A stretch of DNA of 64,000 bases from the NCBI GenBank assembly GCA_017510335.1, contig JAFWNM010000013.1, forward strand, positions 1 through 64,000, read 5' to 3'. Below the pieces are notes generated by a model. The model was not told where the DNA came from and ran no database searches. It worked only from the letters and a program-made list of their open reading frames with translations. This DNA is from Paracoccaceae bacterium (GTDB lineage Bacteria; Pseudomonadota; Alphaproteobacteria; Rhodobacterales; Rhodobacteraceae). The position numbers and the translations under genes are program-made. Position 1 is the first letter of the stretch, and every line of letters begins with the position of its first letter. Below, piece by piece: positions 1-9,050 of the stretch.

Positions 1-822
1 CATCCCCATGCCCATGCCCGCACCAAGCCCCGCGCCCATGCCCCCGTCACTGCCCTGGGCTGCGTTTTGCATCGCCTGCGCTGCCGAAAACTGGGTGAAT
101 TTGTTCAGATCGCCCACAATGCCCATGCTTGTGCGCTGGTCCAGCACCTTTTCCACTTCGGGCGGCAACGAGATATTCTCGATATACAATTCAGGCATTT
201 CCAGCCCGTATTCTGCCAGCGTGGGCGCGATGGCTGTGCCCACCATATCCGACAGGTCTTTGGTATTGGCGGCCATATCCAGCGCGGGAATGCCGCTTGC
301 CGCCAGAACACGGCTGACCTTTTGCACGACAATATTGCGGATCTGGCCGGAAATCTTCTCTTGCGTGAAATCGCCGTCAGTGCCCACGATTTCGCGCATG
401 AACGGCACCGGATCGGCCACGCGAATGGCATAGGACCCGAAGGCGCGCAGCCGCAATGGCCCGAATTCGGGGTCGCGCAGCATGACAGGGTTTTGCGTGC
501 CCCATTTCAGCCCGGCGAAACGGCGCGTGTTGACGAAATAGATTTCGGACTTGAACGGCGAATTGAACCCGTGGTCCCAATGCTGCAACGCTGTCATCAG
601 CGGCATATTGTTGGTTTCCAGCATATACATGCCCGGATCGAACACATCCGCAAGCTGGCCTTCGTGAACGAACACGGCCAATTGCCCTTCGCGCACGGTC
701 AGCTTGGCCCCATACATGATGGAATTGCCATAGCGTTCAAAACGATAGACCATCGTGTTTCGGGTGTCATCGGTCCATTCGATAACGTCGATAAACTGAC
801 CTTTAAGGAAACTGAACACCAT
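1..822 (-). CDS. SPFH (band 7) domain protein, YdjI-like, partial at window edge
   Basis: The reading frame is open from an ATG at 822 (AGAGGGA Shine-Dalgarno just upstream) to the window edge, so 274 codons are visible and the C-terminus is missing. The N-terminal part (MVFSFLKGQFIDVIEW) and the SPFH core up to SLPPEVEKVLDQRTSMG match the virion-core-like/YdjI branch of SPFH proteins. The visible end is a Gly/Met-rich linker, which in this branch usually precedes a zinc ribbon or similar tail. It is the last visible gene of a minus-strand cluster with XpaC, TelA and DUF2927 genes. SPFH proteins scaffold membrane microdomains; a role in envelope stress is inferred from family and neighbours. 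Confidence 0.85.
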   Translation of the reverse strand, partial: MVFSFLKGQFIDVIEWTDDTRNTMVYRFERYGNSIMYGAKLTVREGQLAVFVHEGQLADVFDPGMYMLETNNMPLMTALQHWDHGFNSPFKSEIYFVNTRRFAGLKWGTQNPVMLRDPEFGPLRLRAFGSYAIRVADPVPFMREIVGTDGDFTQEKISGQIRNIVVQKVSRVLAASGIPALDMAANTKDLSDMVGTAIAPTLAEYGLEMPELYIENISLPPEVEKVLDQRTSMGIVGDLNKFTQFSAAQAMQNAAQGSDGGMGAGLGAGMGMGM

Positions 823-863
823 GGCGGTCCCTCTGGGTTAAGAAATGGGTATGTGCAGATTGT

Positions 864-1865
864 CTAGCTTTGGCCGCCCAACACCTCTGAGGCGATCTGA
901 CGGAGGATCGGGCGGGCCTCGCGCTCGCGGATGCCGGGGCGCAGGCGTGGATCATACAGAATGCGCAGCAAATATTCATCCATATCCGTCAGCACTGCGA
1001 ATTCGGCAGCGTCGTTGAACAAGGACGGGCGCGCGCGCGGGCTGTCATTTGGCAGCCCCATACCTTGCGCAAGTTCTTCGTGATAGCATGCCATGCGCGA
1101 CAAATCCGGCAGTTCCGCGCGGATGATGGCAACTGCGTCGGTATAAATATCGGTGCCACTGCGCGAAAACGCCAGCACCAGACAAGATACGCTCAGCGGC
1201 AGATCAGTGACAATATTTTCGGTCACCTGGTCAATTCCCGGCACCAGATTGCGCAAGCGCGGGCCGATGGCGCGACGCTCGGCTTCGTCCAGAACCAGGA
1301 TATGGAAATTCGCCCCCCCCGATGTCAGGCTTACGGGGTGGTCGGTCAGTGCCGCAAGACGGGCAGCAAACCCGCTGACAAGGCGCGTATCCGCGCGGCG
1401 CATCGCGGCGGGGACCGAGTCCCCGAATTCCAGACGCATTCCAACAGGCACCCGCCAGCGCCGCAGGGGGGCGGGGGTTTCCTGTTCCAGCAACCTGTTT
1501 CCAACGAATGTGTATTCGTCATGCAGGGCGACCCGGACAAACACCTCCTCCAGATCGCGGGCAGCGAAGGGCAGGTCGGCGGGCCGCGGGTCAGTGCGCA
1601 ACAGACCATCGGCCAGACGCTGTTCTTCAATGCGCTGGAAATGGGCAGCAATGGCACCGGATCGGGGCGCGCGGGTTTCAATTTCCGTGGCGGGCGCGGC
1701 AGGTTCCGGGGCAGGGGCGCTGGGGACCGTGGGCGCAACCGGCGGGGATTGCGTGGTGGTAAAAGGCACACAGGCCCCCAGCCCGACACTTAGCGCAACG
1801 GCACAGACAGGGCCGCGCACCACACGGCCCCAAAGCGCTGGTAATGTGTCGCGGCCTTCCAACAT
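864..1865 (-). CDS. DUF2927 family lipoprotein, possible metalloprotease-like
   Basis: A 333-residue product. I prefer the ATG at 1865 to the one at 1901 because it begins just after the TelA stop and is followed by a clean signal sequence ending in a lipobox (GLGAC). A Pro/Ala-rich linker follows, then a conserved domain ending in CYHEELAQGMGLPNDS and RPSLFNDAAEFAVLTDMDE, which is the DUF2927 signature with an HEE zinc-site-like motif. It is predicted to be anchored on the periplasmic side of a membrane. It lies between telA and the SPFH gene with a 4-nt gap to telA, indicating co-transcription. Function unknown; proteolytic activity is only suggested by the motif. Confidence 0.8.
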   Translation of the reverse strand: MLEGRDTLPALWGRVVRGPVCAVALSVGLGACVPFTTTQSPPVAPTVPSAPAPEPAAPATEIETRAPRSGAIAAHFQRIEEQRLADGLLRTDPRPADLPFAARDLEEVFVRVALHDEYTFVGNRLLEQETPAPLRRWRVPVGMRLEFGDSVPAAMRRADTRLVSGFAARLAALTDHPVSLTSGGANFHILVLDEAERRAIGPRLRNLVPGIDQVTENIVTDLPLSVSCLVLAFSRSGTDIYTDAVAIIRAELPDLSRMACYHEELAQGMGLPNDSPRARPSLFNDAAEFAVLTDMDEYLLRILYDPRLRPGIREREARPILRQIASEVLGGQS

Positions 1866-1869
1866 TGTC

Positions 1870-3048
1870 CTAGCCCTGAACTGTCTCTGGGCCAGCGCCA
1901 TCGCGCGCCCGCGCAGACGATAGGGAATTGCGCAAATCGGTTTCCATGCGGGTCAGGTCTTCTTCTGCGGCAGCGCGTTTGGCGCGGCCCGCATCGGCAA
2001 TTTGCAGACTGTCCTCGATTGTGGCGATCAGCGTTTCATTGGCTTTCTTCACCGCTTCAATGTCGAATACGCCGCGCTCGATCTCCTCTCGGACTTCGCG
2101 GTTTGCCTCGCGCAGGTTTTCGGCATTCGCGGTCAACAGGTCATTGGTCAGGTCATTGGCCGCGCGCACTGCCTGCGCTGCCTCGCGGGATCTCTGGATT
2201 GTCAGCGCTTGTGCAAGCTGCGTTTCCCAAAGTGGCACAGTGTTGACCAATGTGGAGTTGATCTTGGTGACAAGGCTTTTGTCATTTTCCTGCACCAGCC
2301 GGATGGAGGGCAGCGACTGCATGGTGACCTGACGGGTCAGCTTCAGGTCATGCACACGGCGTTCCAGATCGTCGCGCGCCGCGCGTATGTCGCGCAATTC
2401 CTGCGCCACAAGGACTTTCTCGTTTTCTTCGGCGGCGGCAAGCTGGGCTTCCTTCGCCGGAATGTCAGTTATGTCCAGCTCCTTCAGCTTCGCTTCGCCT
2501 GCCGCAATGTAAATCGCCAGCTCGTGATAGAATTCCAGCGTTTTTTCATACAGTTTGTCCAGCGCCTTGATATCTTTCAACAGCGTGGTTTCATGCGTCA
2601 GCAGGTTTCCCGTGATGCGGTCGATCTGGGACTGAACCGTGTTGTAGCGTTCCTGAAATTTTACAATCGGCGCGGCCTTGCCAGTCAGGCGTTCCCACCA
2701 GCTGCGCTTGCGGCGGGTGTCCAGTTCACTTATCGAAAAGCCGCGCAACGTGGCCACCATGTCGCGCAAACCATCCCCTGCAGGCCCAAGATCCTTGTTC
2801 TTGACATCCGCAAGCATGGCCTGGCTGATCTGCTGCAGATCCATCTGCGCGCGTGACCCGAAGCCAATGATGGTGCTTGTCGACCCCATGTCGATTTCGC
2901 CCATGCGCGCGCGGATCGCATCTGCATCGGACGCGGGCGCATGGTCAAGGGTGACCATATCTGCCGACGGCTCTGCCAGGGGCATCGTCACGACAGCGTT
3001 TATTTCTTCGCTAAGCCCTGCGGCCTGCTGGCGGATGGTGTCTGACAT
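1870..3048 (-). CDS. toxic anion resistance protein, TelA/KlaA family
   Basis: A 392-residue soluble, mostly helical protein. The stretch from about residue 90 (DLGPAGDGLRDMVATLRGFSISELD, then WWERLTGKAAPIVKFQERY) through the long coiled-coil C-terminal half is typical of the TelA family. These proteins were named for tellurite resistance, but in Bacillus the homologue yaaN pairs with xpaC and is linked to envelope-active antimicrobials. Here it follows the xpaC homologue by 50 nt and precedes the DUF2927 lipoprotein, so the three are probably one operon. Assignment to the family is firm; the actual stress sensed is not shown by the sequence. Confidence 0.9.
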   Translation of the reverse strand: MSDTIRQQAAGLSEEINAVVTMPLAEPSADMVTLDHAPASDADAIRARMGEIDMGSTSTIIGFGSRAQMDLQQISQAMLADVKNKDLGPAGDGLRDMVATLRGFSISELDTRRKRSWWERLTGKAAPIVKFQERYNTVQSQIDRITGNLLTHETTLLKDIKALDKLYEKTLEFYHELAIYIAAGEAKLKELDITDIPAKEAQLAAAEENEKVLVAQELRDIRAARDDLERRVHDLKLTRQVTMQSLPSIRLVQENDKSLVTKINSTLVNTVPLWETQLAQALTIQRSREAAQAVRAANDLTNDLLTANAENLREANREVREEIERGVFDIEAVKKANETLIATIEDSLQIADAGRAKRAAAEEDLTRMETDLRNSLSSARARDGAGPETVQG

Positions 3049-3098
3049 TGCGATGTCCCTCTCATACTTTCAATAATGATACAAAAACTATACAGTGG

Positions 3099-3962
3099 TT
3101 ACTGTGCGCGCAGACCTTCTCGTTCAAGCCGTTCGCGCAAGACTTCGATTTCAATCTCCAGATCAGTGCGATCATCTTCCAGCAACGCCTCACGGCGCAG
3201 CGCAAAGCGGTTTTCAAGATCATCCAGCAGCGCCTGATAGTCAACGCGCGCCTGTTCGTCGCGGTTCCGTGCGTAAAGATCGGCAAACTTGACCGTCGCA
3301 TCACGCGCGCCCACCAGATAGACGCCCAGATAGCGCCGCGCCGGCGCAAGCCGCCTGGGATCATTTTCCACCGCGTGAAACAACTGACGAATCGTGCCTG
3401 CAAAACTGTCGACACGGCGGGCAAGCGCGCGGTCCCCGCTGCGCTTGATCGCGTCTTGCATGGCACTCAGATGGGTTTCTGCTTCCTCTACGGCGCGCGC
3501 CACACGGTCGGTCTGGAATGTATCAACGCCGTCCATTCCCTTGTCGGTCAGCGGGTCCGCACCAAATGCGCCAAAATGCAGCGCCCCACCCGCCACCGCG
3601 AAGATGGACGCGGCCACAACCCCGTCTGCCATCCCGGCCAGCGCCAGCCCGGCCCCTGTCAACACTGACGCAAAAATCTTGCGCGGAATCGCAGGACGGC
3701 GCGCGACCTTGCGCATGTCATAGGCAGCTTGTGCCAGGACCCCTTCGCGTGTCAGCCATGCGGCCAGCATCAGCGCACCAAAAGCCCCAAGGTTCAGCGC
3801 AAGCCCGACAGGGTCCTTGAAAAACGCGCCGATGGCAAAGGCGAAAGGCAGCACAAACAGCATATTGACCCGCGCCCCCACCGGATGGGGGCGGACTGGC
3901 ACGGATGCAGGGGTGCTGCGGTTCCCGTCAGGGCTGAAACGCCCGCCGAAACGCTGGCTCAT
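3099..3962 (-). CDS. XpaC-like 5-bromo-4-chloroindolyl phosphate hydrolysis family protein
   Basis: A 287-residue protein with hydrophobic segments at about residues 34-68 and 95-130, followed by a cytoplasmic helical region rich in charged residues that ends in a coiled coil (LEIEIEVLRERLEREGL). This is the XpaC arrangement. XpaC proteins are membrane proteins of unknown mechanism that co-occur with TelA, as here. The start ATG at 3962 lies 3 nt beyond the stop of a 25-codon ORF, so translation of the two may be coupled. The family name reflects an old phenotype in Bacillus and should not be read as a proven phosphatase. Confidence 0.85.
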   Translation of the reverse strand: MSQRFGGRFSPDGNRSTPASVPVRPHPVGARVNMLFVLPFAFAIGAFFKDPVGLALNLGAFGALMLAAWLTREGVLAQAAYDMRKVARRPAIPRKIFASVLTGAGLALAGMADGVVAASIFAVAGGALHFGAFGADPLTDKGMDGVDTFQTDRVARAVEEAETHLSAMQDAIKRSGDRALARRVDSFAGTIRQLFHAVENDPRRLAPARRYLGVYLVGARDATVKFADLYARNRDEQARVDYQALLDDLENRFALRREALLEDDRTDLEIEIEVLRERLEREGLRAQ

Positions 3963-3965
3963 GAT

Positions 3966-4043
3966 CTAGCCCCCTGTGATGGCGACATACAAGGTCAAGG
4001 CCACAAGAAGCGCGAAGGACGTTTTCTGCAATCCTGTGGACAT
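3966..4043 (-). CDS. possible 25-residue membrane microprotein upstream of xpaC
   Basis: ATG at 4043 preceded by a GGGG-containing ribosome site. The translation MSTGLQKTSFALLVALTLYV continues AITGG before TAG. It is one hydrophobic helix with a short basic N-terminus, suggesting a single-pass membrane peptide. The stop lies 3 nt from the XpaC ATG, which suggests deliberate coupling with the xpaC-telA-DUF2927-SPFH operon. It is too short to prove coding by composition alone; conservation of the peptide upstream of xpaC in relatives would settle it. Confidence 0.5.
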   Translation of the reverse strand: MSTGLQKTSFALLVALTLYVAITGG

Positions 4044-4157
4044 CTTAACCCCGATGTATAAGCCGAATATCTGGTAAATATAAAAGCTGATCCGCCAGAT
4101 TAAAAGGATCGAATGGAACCCGGTGCCCAAAAGGTGAAAAGGGGCCCCGGTCCGGTG

Positions 4158-5066
4158 CTATCGCGTGGGGCGCTTGGGGGGGCGCGCGGGTTTGCCCGCA
4201 TTGCCCTTGACGGGACGCGCAGGACCACCCGGACGTGGCGGGCGCGCGGGTTTGTTGTCAGCAGGGCCAGCGGGGCGCTTGCCTTTGGGCTTGGGGCCTG
4301 CGCCCCGGGTCTGGCGGGGCGGCGCCTCTGCGCTGTCTGGCGGCTGCACTTCACCCAATTGTTCGCGCAGCACCCGCGATTTCACTTCGCTGACCGCGCC
4401 CTTGGCCAGTTGTCCCAGCTGGAACGGCCCATAGCTGACGCGGATCAGCCGGTTCACGCTAAGCCCGACATGCGCCATCGCGCGGCGTATTTCGCGGTTC
4501 TTGCCCTCGCGTATGCCGATTGTCAGCCAGGCATTCGCCCCTTGCTGGCGGTCAATACTGACGATCATGGGTTGAAACCGCTCGCCATCAATCACAATGC
4601 CATCGCGCAGGGGGGCCAGCATGTCGTCGGTCGGGGTGCCATTGACGCGCACGCGGTATTTGCGCAACCACCCCGTGCTGGGCAATTCCAGACGGCGCTT
4701 CAGATCACCATCATTGGTCAGCAACAACAGCCCTTCGGAATTCAGGTCAAGCCGCCCCACCGACATGACGCGCGGCATATCTTCGGGCAGGGCGTCAAAC
4801 ACTGTCGGGCGGCCCTGTTCATCGCGCGTGGTGCTGACCAGCCCCAGCGGTTTGTGATACATCCACAACCGCGCAGGTTCCGCGGCGGCCAGTGGCTTGC
4901 CGTCCACGCTGATACGGTCGCGCGCCGTGACATTCAGCGCGGGGCTGTCAATGCGCTTGCCATTCACACTGACCCGCCCGGAGATGATCATCACCTCGGC
5001 CTCGCGGCGCGACGCGACGCCCGCGCGCGCCAGAACCTTGGCAATTCGTGATCCGTCTTCGGACAT
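4158..5066 (-). CDS. rluB: 23S rRNA pseudouridine synthase, RluB-type
   Basis: The 302-residue start at 5066 is chosen because AAGGAGGGG sits 6 nt upstream; an in-frame ATG at 5087 overlaps a repeated intergenic motif. An S4 RNA-binding domain (residues about 6-60, RIAKVLARAGVASRREAEVMI) precedes the RsuA/RluB/E/F catalytic domain with the active-site aspartate in GRLDLNSEGLL. The last 60 or so residues are a basic Pro/Gly/Lys tail, common in alphaproteobacterial members, probably for rRNA binding. It should form the pseudouridine near position 2605 of 23S rRNA; the exact target is inferred from the closest subfamily. Confidence 0.88.
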   Translation of the reverse strand: MSEDGSRIAKVLARAGVASRREAEVMIISGRVSVNGKRIDSPALNVTARDRISVDGKPLAAAEPARLWMYHKPLGLVSTTRDEQGRPTVFDALPEDMPRVMSVGRLDLNSEGLLLLTNDGDLKRRLELPSTGWLRKYRVRVNGTPTDDMLAPLRDGIVIDGERFQPMIVSIDRQQGANAWLTIGIREGKNREIRRAMAHVGLSVNRLIRVSYGPFQLGQLAKGAVSEVKSRVLREQLGEVQPPDSAEAPPRQTRGAGPKPKGKRPAGPADNKPARPPRPGGPARPVKGNAGKPARPPKRPTR

Positions 5067-5081
5067 CAGCCCCTCCTTGGG

Positions 5082-5103
5082 TTTCATCTTGCTCTAAATA
5101 CTC
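5082..5103 (+). repeat. intergenic repeat motif, copy 1 of 3
   Basis: TTTCATCTTGC-N3-AAATACTC. Matches copies at 40909 and 57593 in all 19 fixed positions; the three variable bases are TCT here. It lies between hisH and rluB, just upstream of the preferred rluB start. Confidence 0.6.
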
Positions 5104-5153
5104 AGGGCTGAACTGGCCAATACCCAAAAGGGGCATGGCCCGCCCTATACCCC

Positions 5154-5792
5154 TCAGGGGGTCCAACGCAAGAAATTGGCAATCATCCGCAGCCCTGTGG
5201 CCTGCGATTTTTCGGGGTGGAACTGGGTGCCCACGATGTTGTCGCGCGCGACAATCGCAGTAACAGGGCCATCATACTCCACATGCGCCAGCAAATGCGC
5301 AGGGTCTGCGACCTGAAACTGGTAGCTGTGCACGAAATAGGCGTGATCGCCGCTGCGCACCCCCTCCAGCACCGGATGGGCGCGGTCGATCACCAGATCA
5401 TTCCAGCCCATATGCGGCACTTTCAACGTGCGATCCTTTGGCGCAATGCGCACCACTTCGCCCCCGATCCAGTCCAGACCGGCCACATCTTCATATTCGC
5501 GCCCCATGCTGGCCAGCATCTGCATGCCCACGCAAATCCCCATGAAGGGCACCGCGCGGCGCAACACGGCCTCTTGCAGGGCCTCTGTCAGGCCGTCCAC
5601 TGCACCAAGCGCGCGCCGGCAGGCCGGAAAGGCCCCGTCGCCGGGCAGCACAATGCGCGTGGCACGCGCCACATCTTCGGCGCGCGCGCTGACCAGCACA
5701 TCGCCCGCACCAGTTTCAAGCGCCATGCGCTGAAATGCTTTTTGCGCGGAATGCAGATTTCCGCTTTCGTAATCAACCAGAACTGTCAGCAT
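5154..5792 (-). CDS. hisH: imidazole glycerol phosphate synthase, glutamine amidotransferase subunit
   Basis: A 212-residue class I glutaminase that supplies ammonia to HisF for histidine and AICAR formation. The nucleophile Cys87 is in FMGICVGMQML, and the catalytic His192 and Glu194 are in GTQFHPEKSQ; the N-terminus MLTVLVDYESGNLHSA is typical of HisH. It starts 6 nt after hisB ends, so the two form an operon. The usual downstream partners hisA and hisF do not follow here: rluB comes next on the same strand. Full length, no defects seen. Confidence 0.95.
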   Translation of the reverse strand: MLTVLVDYESGNLHSAQKAFQRMALETGAGDVLVSARAEDVARATRIVLPGDGAFPACRRALGAVDGLTEALQEAVLRRAVPFMGICVGMQMLASMGREYEDVAGLDWIGGEVVRIAPKDRTLKVPHMGWNDLVIDRAHPVLEGVRSGDHAYFVHSYQFQVADPAHLLAHVEYDGPVTAIVARDNIVGTQFHPEKSQATGLRMIANFLRWTP

Positions 5793-5798
5793 ATGCGC

Positions 5799-6386
5799 CT
5801 ACAATGCCCCCTTGGTTGACGGAATGGCATCGCCCTTACGCGGGTCGGTTTCCACGGCCATGCGCAGCGCGCGCGCAACTGCCTTGAAGGCGGCTTCGGC
5901 AATATGGTGGCTGTTGATGCCGTGCACCTGATCGATATGCAGCGTGATGCCGCCATGAGTGGACAGCGCCTGAAAGAATTCGCGCACCAGTTCGGTATCG
6001 AATGTGCCGATTTTTTCGCTGGGAAAGGTGACATTCCACACCAGAAAGGGCCGCGCCGACAGGTCCAGCGCACAGCGCAGCTGCGCGTCATCCATGGGCA
6101 GATGGCATTCGCCATAGCGCCGGATGCCGCGCTTGTCGCCCAGGGCTTGGGCGATGGCCTGACCGAGCGCGATACCGCTATCTTCTACTGTGTGGTGATC
6201 GTCGACATGCAGATCACCCGACGCCTTCAGCGTGATGTCGATCAGCGAATGGCGCGCAAGCTGGTCGAGCATGTGATCGAAGAACCCCACCCCTGTCTGA
6301 ATGTCATAAGCCCCGCTGCCATCAAGATTGATATCGACCGAGATTTCGGTTTCGGCGGTCTTGCGGGTGATCAAAGCCTTGCGCAT
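5799..6386 (-). CDS. hisB: imidazoleglycerol-phosphate dehydratase
   Basis: A 195-residue monofunctional HisB that dehydrates imidazole glycerol phosphate in histidine synthesis. The metal-binding repeats are visible: the first [14 protein letters not shown], the second [17 protein letters not shown]. The start at 6386 ([15 protein letters not shown]) fits family N-termini better than the ATG two codons upstream. No fused HisB phosphatase domain, as usual outside enterobacteria. It is the first gene of the hisB-hisH pair and is transcribed divergently from deoD across a 106-nt gap that should hold both promoters. Confidence 0.95.
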   Translation of the reverse strand: MRKALITRKTAETEISVDINLDGSGAYDIQTGVGFFDHMLDQLARHSLIDITLKASGDLHVDDHHTVEDSGIALGQAIAQALGDKRGIRRYGECHLPMDDAQLRCALDLSARPFLVWNVTFPSEKIGTFDTELVREFFQALSTHGGITLHIDQVHGINSHHIAEAAFKAVARALRMAVETDPRKGDAIPSTKGAL

Positions 6387-6492
6387 GGGCAATCCTTCAC
6401 TGTCTCAATTCGGGCGTGCGTGGGTGGTATAGGCGCTTGCGCGGGGCGGGGGAAGGGGGCAATCTGGCCGCAACAGGTGAAAAGGGGCGCAG

Positions 6493-7197
6493 ATGGCACT
6501 TCATATCGGGGCGAAGCCGGGGGAAATTGCGGAAACAGTTCTGATGCCGGGCGACCCGTTGCGCGCGAAATGGGCGGCAGAGCGGTTCCTGACTGATGCG
6601 CGATGCGTCAATCAGGTGCGGGGCATGTTGGGCTATAGCGGCACATGGCAGGGCCACCGCGTCAGCATTCACGGTTCGGGCATGGGGATGGCGTCGATGT
6701 CGATCTATGCGCATGAACTGATCCGCGATTTCGGGGCGAGCACTGTTATTCGCGTGGGGTCAACCGGCGCAATGCAAGACCATGTGAATTTGCGCGATAT
6801 TGTGCTGGCGCAGGCCTGCACGACCATTTCATCCCCCTCTCGCCCGCTGTTCAGGGAGGTGCAGTTTGCCCCCTGCGCCGATTTCGGCCTGCTGCGCGCC
6901 GCCCATGATGCAGCTCGCGCCCAAGGGGTGGCGGTGCATGTGGGCAATGTCTACAGTTCCGATGTGTTCTATGATGAACGCCCAGACCTGAATGCGGTCA
7001 TGACGCGCCACGGGGTTCTGGCGGTCGAAATGGAAGCGGCAGAACTGTATAGCGTCGCCGCGCGGTTCGGGGCGCGCGCCCTTGCGGTGATGACCGTATC
7101 TGACCATCTGCTGCGCGATGAACACCTGTCATCAATGGACCGCGAACAGGGTTTTGGCCAGATGTTCGAACTGGCGCTACGCGCGGCTTTCGCCTGA
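6493..7197 (+). CDS. deoD: purine nucleoside phosphorylase, DeoD type
   Basis: A 234-residue trimeric-type (hexameric) phosphorylase that splits purine ribo- and deoxyribonucleosides to base plus sugar phosphate. Visible motifs are [41 protein letters not shown] and the SDHL segment with the catalytic Asp. A GGGG-type ribosome site precedes the ATG. Its last 21 nt overlap the 3' end of the convergent FkbM gene. Salvage role; stands alone, without other deo genes in the window. Confidence 0.94.
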   Translation: MALHIGAKPGEIAETVLMPGDPLRAKWAAERFLTDARCVNQVRGMLGYSGTWQGHRVSIHGSGMGMASMSIYAHELIRDFGASTVIRVGSTGAMQDHVNLRDIVLAQACTTISSPSRPLFREVQFAPCADFGLLRAAHDAARAQGVAVHVGNVYSSDVFYDERPDLNAVMTRHGVLAVEMEAAELYSVAARFGARALAVMTVSDHLLRDEHLSSMDREQGFGQMFELALRAAFA

Positions 7198-8001
7198 ACG
7201 GGACGTGCCGTGTAAGTGGCGCGCGCGGGCGCTGAAAAACTGCTCCAGGGCAAGCAGGGCGTGGGCGTGGGCCAGCACAGCGGGATGGACAAACAGAATG
7301 TTGAACTGGTGGCGGAACTCGAAATCCCGCGCAACGGGGATCAGGCCTGCCCCCATCAGATGGGCGCAAATATCCGTATGCAGCCATTGCCCGGACCAAA
7401 AGGCGCGGGTTTCCACCTCGATCATCAGGGATTGAACGCGGGGCAGGGTGCGCGCGGCCCCTGCCAACAGCTTTCCCGCTGCCCCCTCGACATCCACCCA
7501 AAGTGCCAATGTGCCGGTCTGGTCACTGAAACAGGCGTCCAGCGTTGTTCCCGTCACGGTAACTTCTTCATGGCGGGCGGTGGTGTCTGTGCGTGTCAGC
7601 AACGAACTGCGCCCCGATGCGGGCTTGCGCGCCACGCCCCCTTCCTCGATCAGCACATTGAAGGTGACGGGGCCTTCGTGATCGGTCAGCGCGTTCAGGC
7701 GATAATCGACGCCCGCGGCCGCAAAATCGGTCAGGGTTGAAAATTTCCTGAAATTATAGGGGTTCGCTTCAAAGGCTGTGACCGACGTTTCGGGCGACAG
7801 CGCGCGTATTTTCAATGATGTCGCCGCGTCATGGGCGCCAGCCTCTATAAAATGTGCGGGCTGCAGCGCGCGTTGCAGTCCATAAAACAACTGTCGCAAC
7901 TGCCGCGCAGATGCCTTGCGCCCCGCGCGTTCTTGCAGGTCATAAAACTGCGCGGCTTCTGAAATTTGCGCCAGATTGCGGGCGACCTGATACTCTTCCA
8001 T
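7177..8001 (-). CDS. FkbM family methyltransferase
   Basis: A 274-residue product from the ATG at 8001, which has GGAAGG four bases upstream; a longer frame to 8118 lacks such a site. The SAM-binding motif [13 protein letters not shown] and the acidic FEANPYN strand, followed by [16 protein letters not shown], match the FkbM branch of class I methyltransferases. The substrate is unknown; relatives methylate sugars or glycan hydroxyls. The gene converges on deoD, overlapping it by 21 nt, and faces away from the rpsB promoter region. Confidence 0.8.
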   Translation of the reverse strand: MEEYQVARNLAQISEAAQFYDLQERAGRKASARQLRQLFYGLQRALQPAHFIEAGAHDAATSLKIRALSPETSVTAFEANPYNFRKFSTLTDFAAAGVDYRLNALTDHEGPVTFNVLIEEGGVARKPASGRSSLLTRTDTTARHEEVTVTGTTLDACFSDQTGTLALWVDVEGAAGKLLAGAARTLPRVQSLMIEVETRAFWSGQWLHTDICAHLMGAGLIPVARDFEFRHQFNILFVHPAVLAHAHALLALEQFFSARARHLHGTSRSGESRA

Positions 8002-8101
8002 ACACCTTCCCATCCCCGATATTTCCAGATGCACAGTGACGCGCGCATCAGGTGCGGTCAAGCGCGCACGGCGTGTTCGCGCAGGCTGATGTTTATATCC
8101 C

Positions 8102-8130
8102 TTGCGCAGCCGGACCAAAGCCGCTAATGC
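8102..8130 (+). promoter_or_regulatory. predicted sigma-70 promoter of rpsB
   Basis: TTGCGC (8102-8107), a 17-nt spacer and TAATGC (8125-8130). It places the transcript start near 8137, immediately before the structured leader. Confidence 0.5.
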
Positions 8131-8144
8131 AGCGCCACTTCACA

Positions 8145-8218
8145 GGTAGGGGCAGGGCCAAGGGACAGACATCCCCCAAGGTCCACCGGTTGAGGCACTG
8201 GCCTTCAAATCCCCTACC
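8145..8218 (+). promoter_or_regulatory. structured rpsB leader, candidate ribosomal protein S2 autoregulatory element
   Basis: An outer 8-bp stem GGTAGGGG (8145-8152) with CCCCTACC (8211-8218) encloses two hairpins: GGGCC (8155-8159) with GGTCC (8180-8184), and CCGGT (8186-8190) with ACTGG (8197-8201), the latter two with one G-U pair each. This makes a three-way junction directly after the predicted transcript start and 27 nt before the rpsB ATG. By position it resembles the t44/S2 leaders of gammaproteobacteria; homology is not claimed. Confidence 0.5.
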
Positions 8219-8245
8219 CAGGCGCAAACCGGAAAGGAAAACGAT

Positions 8246-9025
8246 ATGGCGCTTCCTGAATTCACACTGCGTCAGCTTTTGGAAGCTGGCGTTCACTTCG
8301 GCCACCAGACCCAACGCTGGAACCCGCGCATGGGGCCATATATTTATGGCGATCGCAACGGGATCCACATCATGGATCTGACGCAAACTGTCCCCATGCT
8401 GGACGCTGCGCTGAATGTGGTGCGCGAAACTGTTGCAAAAGGCGGGCGCGTGCTGTTTGTCGGCACCAAACGCCAGGCACAAGGCCCGATTGCCGATGCG
8501 GCCGAACGCTCTGCACAATACTACATGAACCACCGCTGGCTGGGTGGCACGCTGACCAACTGGAAAACGGTGTCGCAATCGATCCAGCGCCTGAAATCCA
8601 TTGACGAGCAACTTGACGGCGGCGCCGAAGGCCTGACCAAAAAAGAGCGTCTGGGTATGGAGCGCGAGCAGGCAAAACTGCAAGCCAGCCTTGGCGGTAT
8701 CCGCGATATGGGCGGCCTTCCGAACCTGCTGTTCGTGATCGACGTCAACAAGGAAGATCTGGCCATTGCAGAAGCGCGCAAGCTGGGCATTCCTGTTGTC
8801 GCCGTGGTTGACACCAACTGCTCGCCCGATGGTGTGGATTACATCATCCCCGGCAATGATGACGCCGCGCGCGCCATTTCGCTGTATTGCGACCTGATTG
8901 CCCGCGCTGCCCTTGACGGGATGAGCGCGCAGATGGGCGCTGCAGGTATCGACCTTGGTGCGCTGGAAGAAGCACCTGTGGAAGAAGTGCTGGCCGAAGC
9001 GGGCATCGAAGCCTCTGACGCATAA
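8246..9025 (+). CDS. rpsB: 30S ribosomal protein S2
   Basis: A 259-residue S2 beginning [29 protein letters not shown], with the conserved [14 protein letters not shown] and [14 protein letters not shown] segments and a C-terminal acidic tail. A GGAAAGGA ribosome site precedes the ATG. It is the first gene of the usual rpsB-tsf operon. The leader before it can fold into a three-way junction and may let S2 control its own synthesis. Full length, no irregularities. Confidence 0.98.
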   Translation: MALPEFTLRQLLEAGVHFGHQTQRWNPRMGPYIYGDRNGIHIMDLTQTVPMLDAALNVVRETVAKGGRVLFVGTKRQAQGPIADAAERSAQYYMNHRWLGGTLTNWKTVSQSIQRLKSIDEQLDGGAEGLTKKERLGMEREQAKLQASLGGIRDMGGLPNLLFVIDVNKEDLAIAEARKLGIPVVAVVDTNCSPDGVDYIIPGNDDAARAISLYCDLIARAALDGMSAQMGAAGIDLGALEEAPVEEVLAEAGIEASDA

Positions 9026-9050
9026 GCGCCGGTTTTGACATGAAATTGTG

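Noticed and set aside
8145-8220. tRNA-like segment of 76 nt ending TTCAAATCCCCTACCCA
   Set aside because: The T-arm 5' strand (TGGCC) cannot pair with CCCCT, and no anticodon arm fits; the region folds better as a three-way-junction leader.
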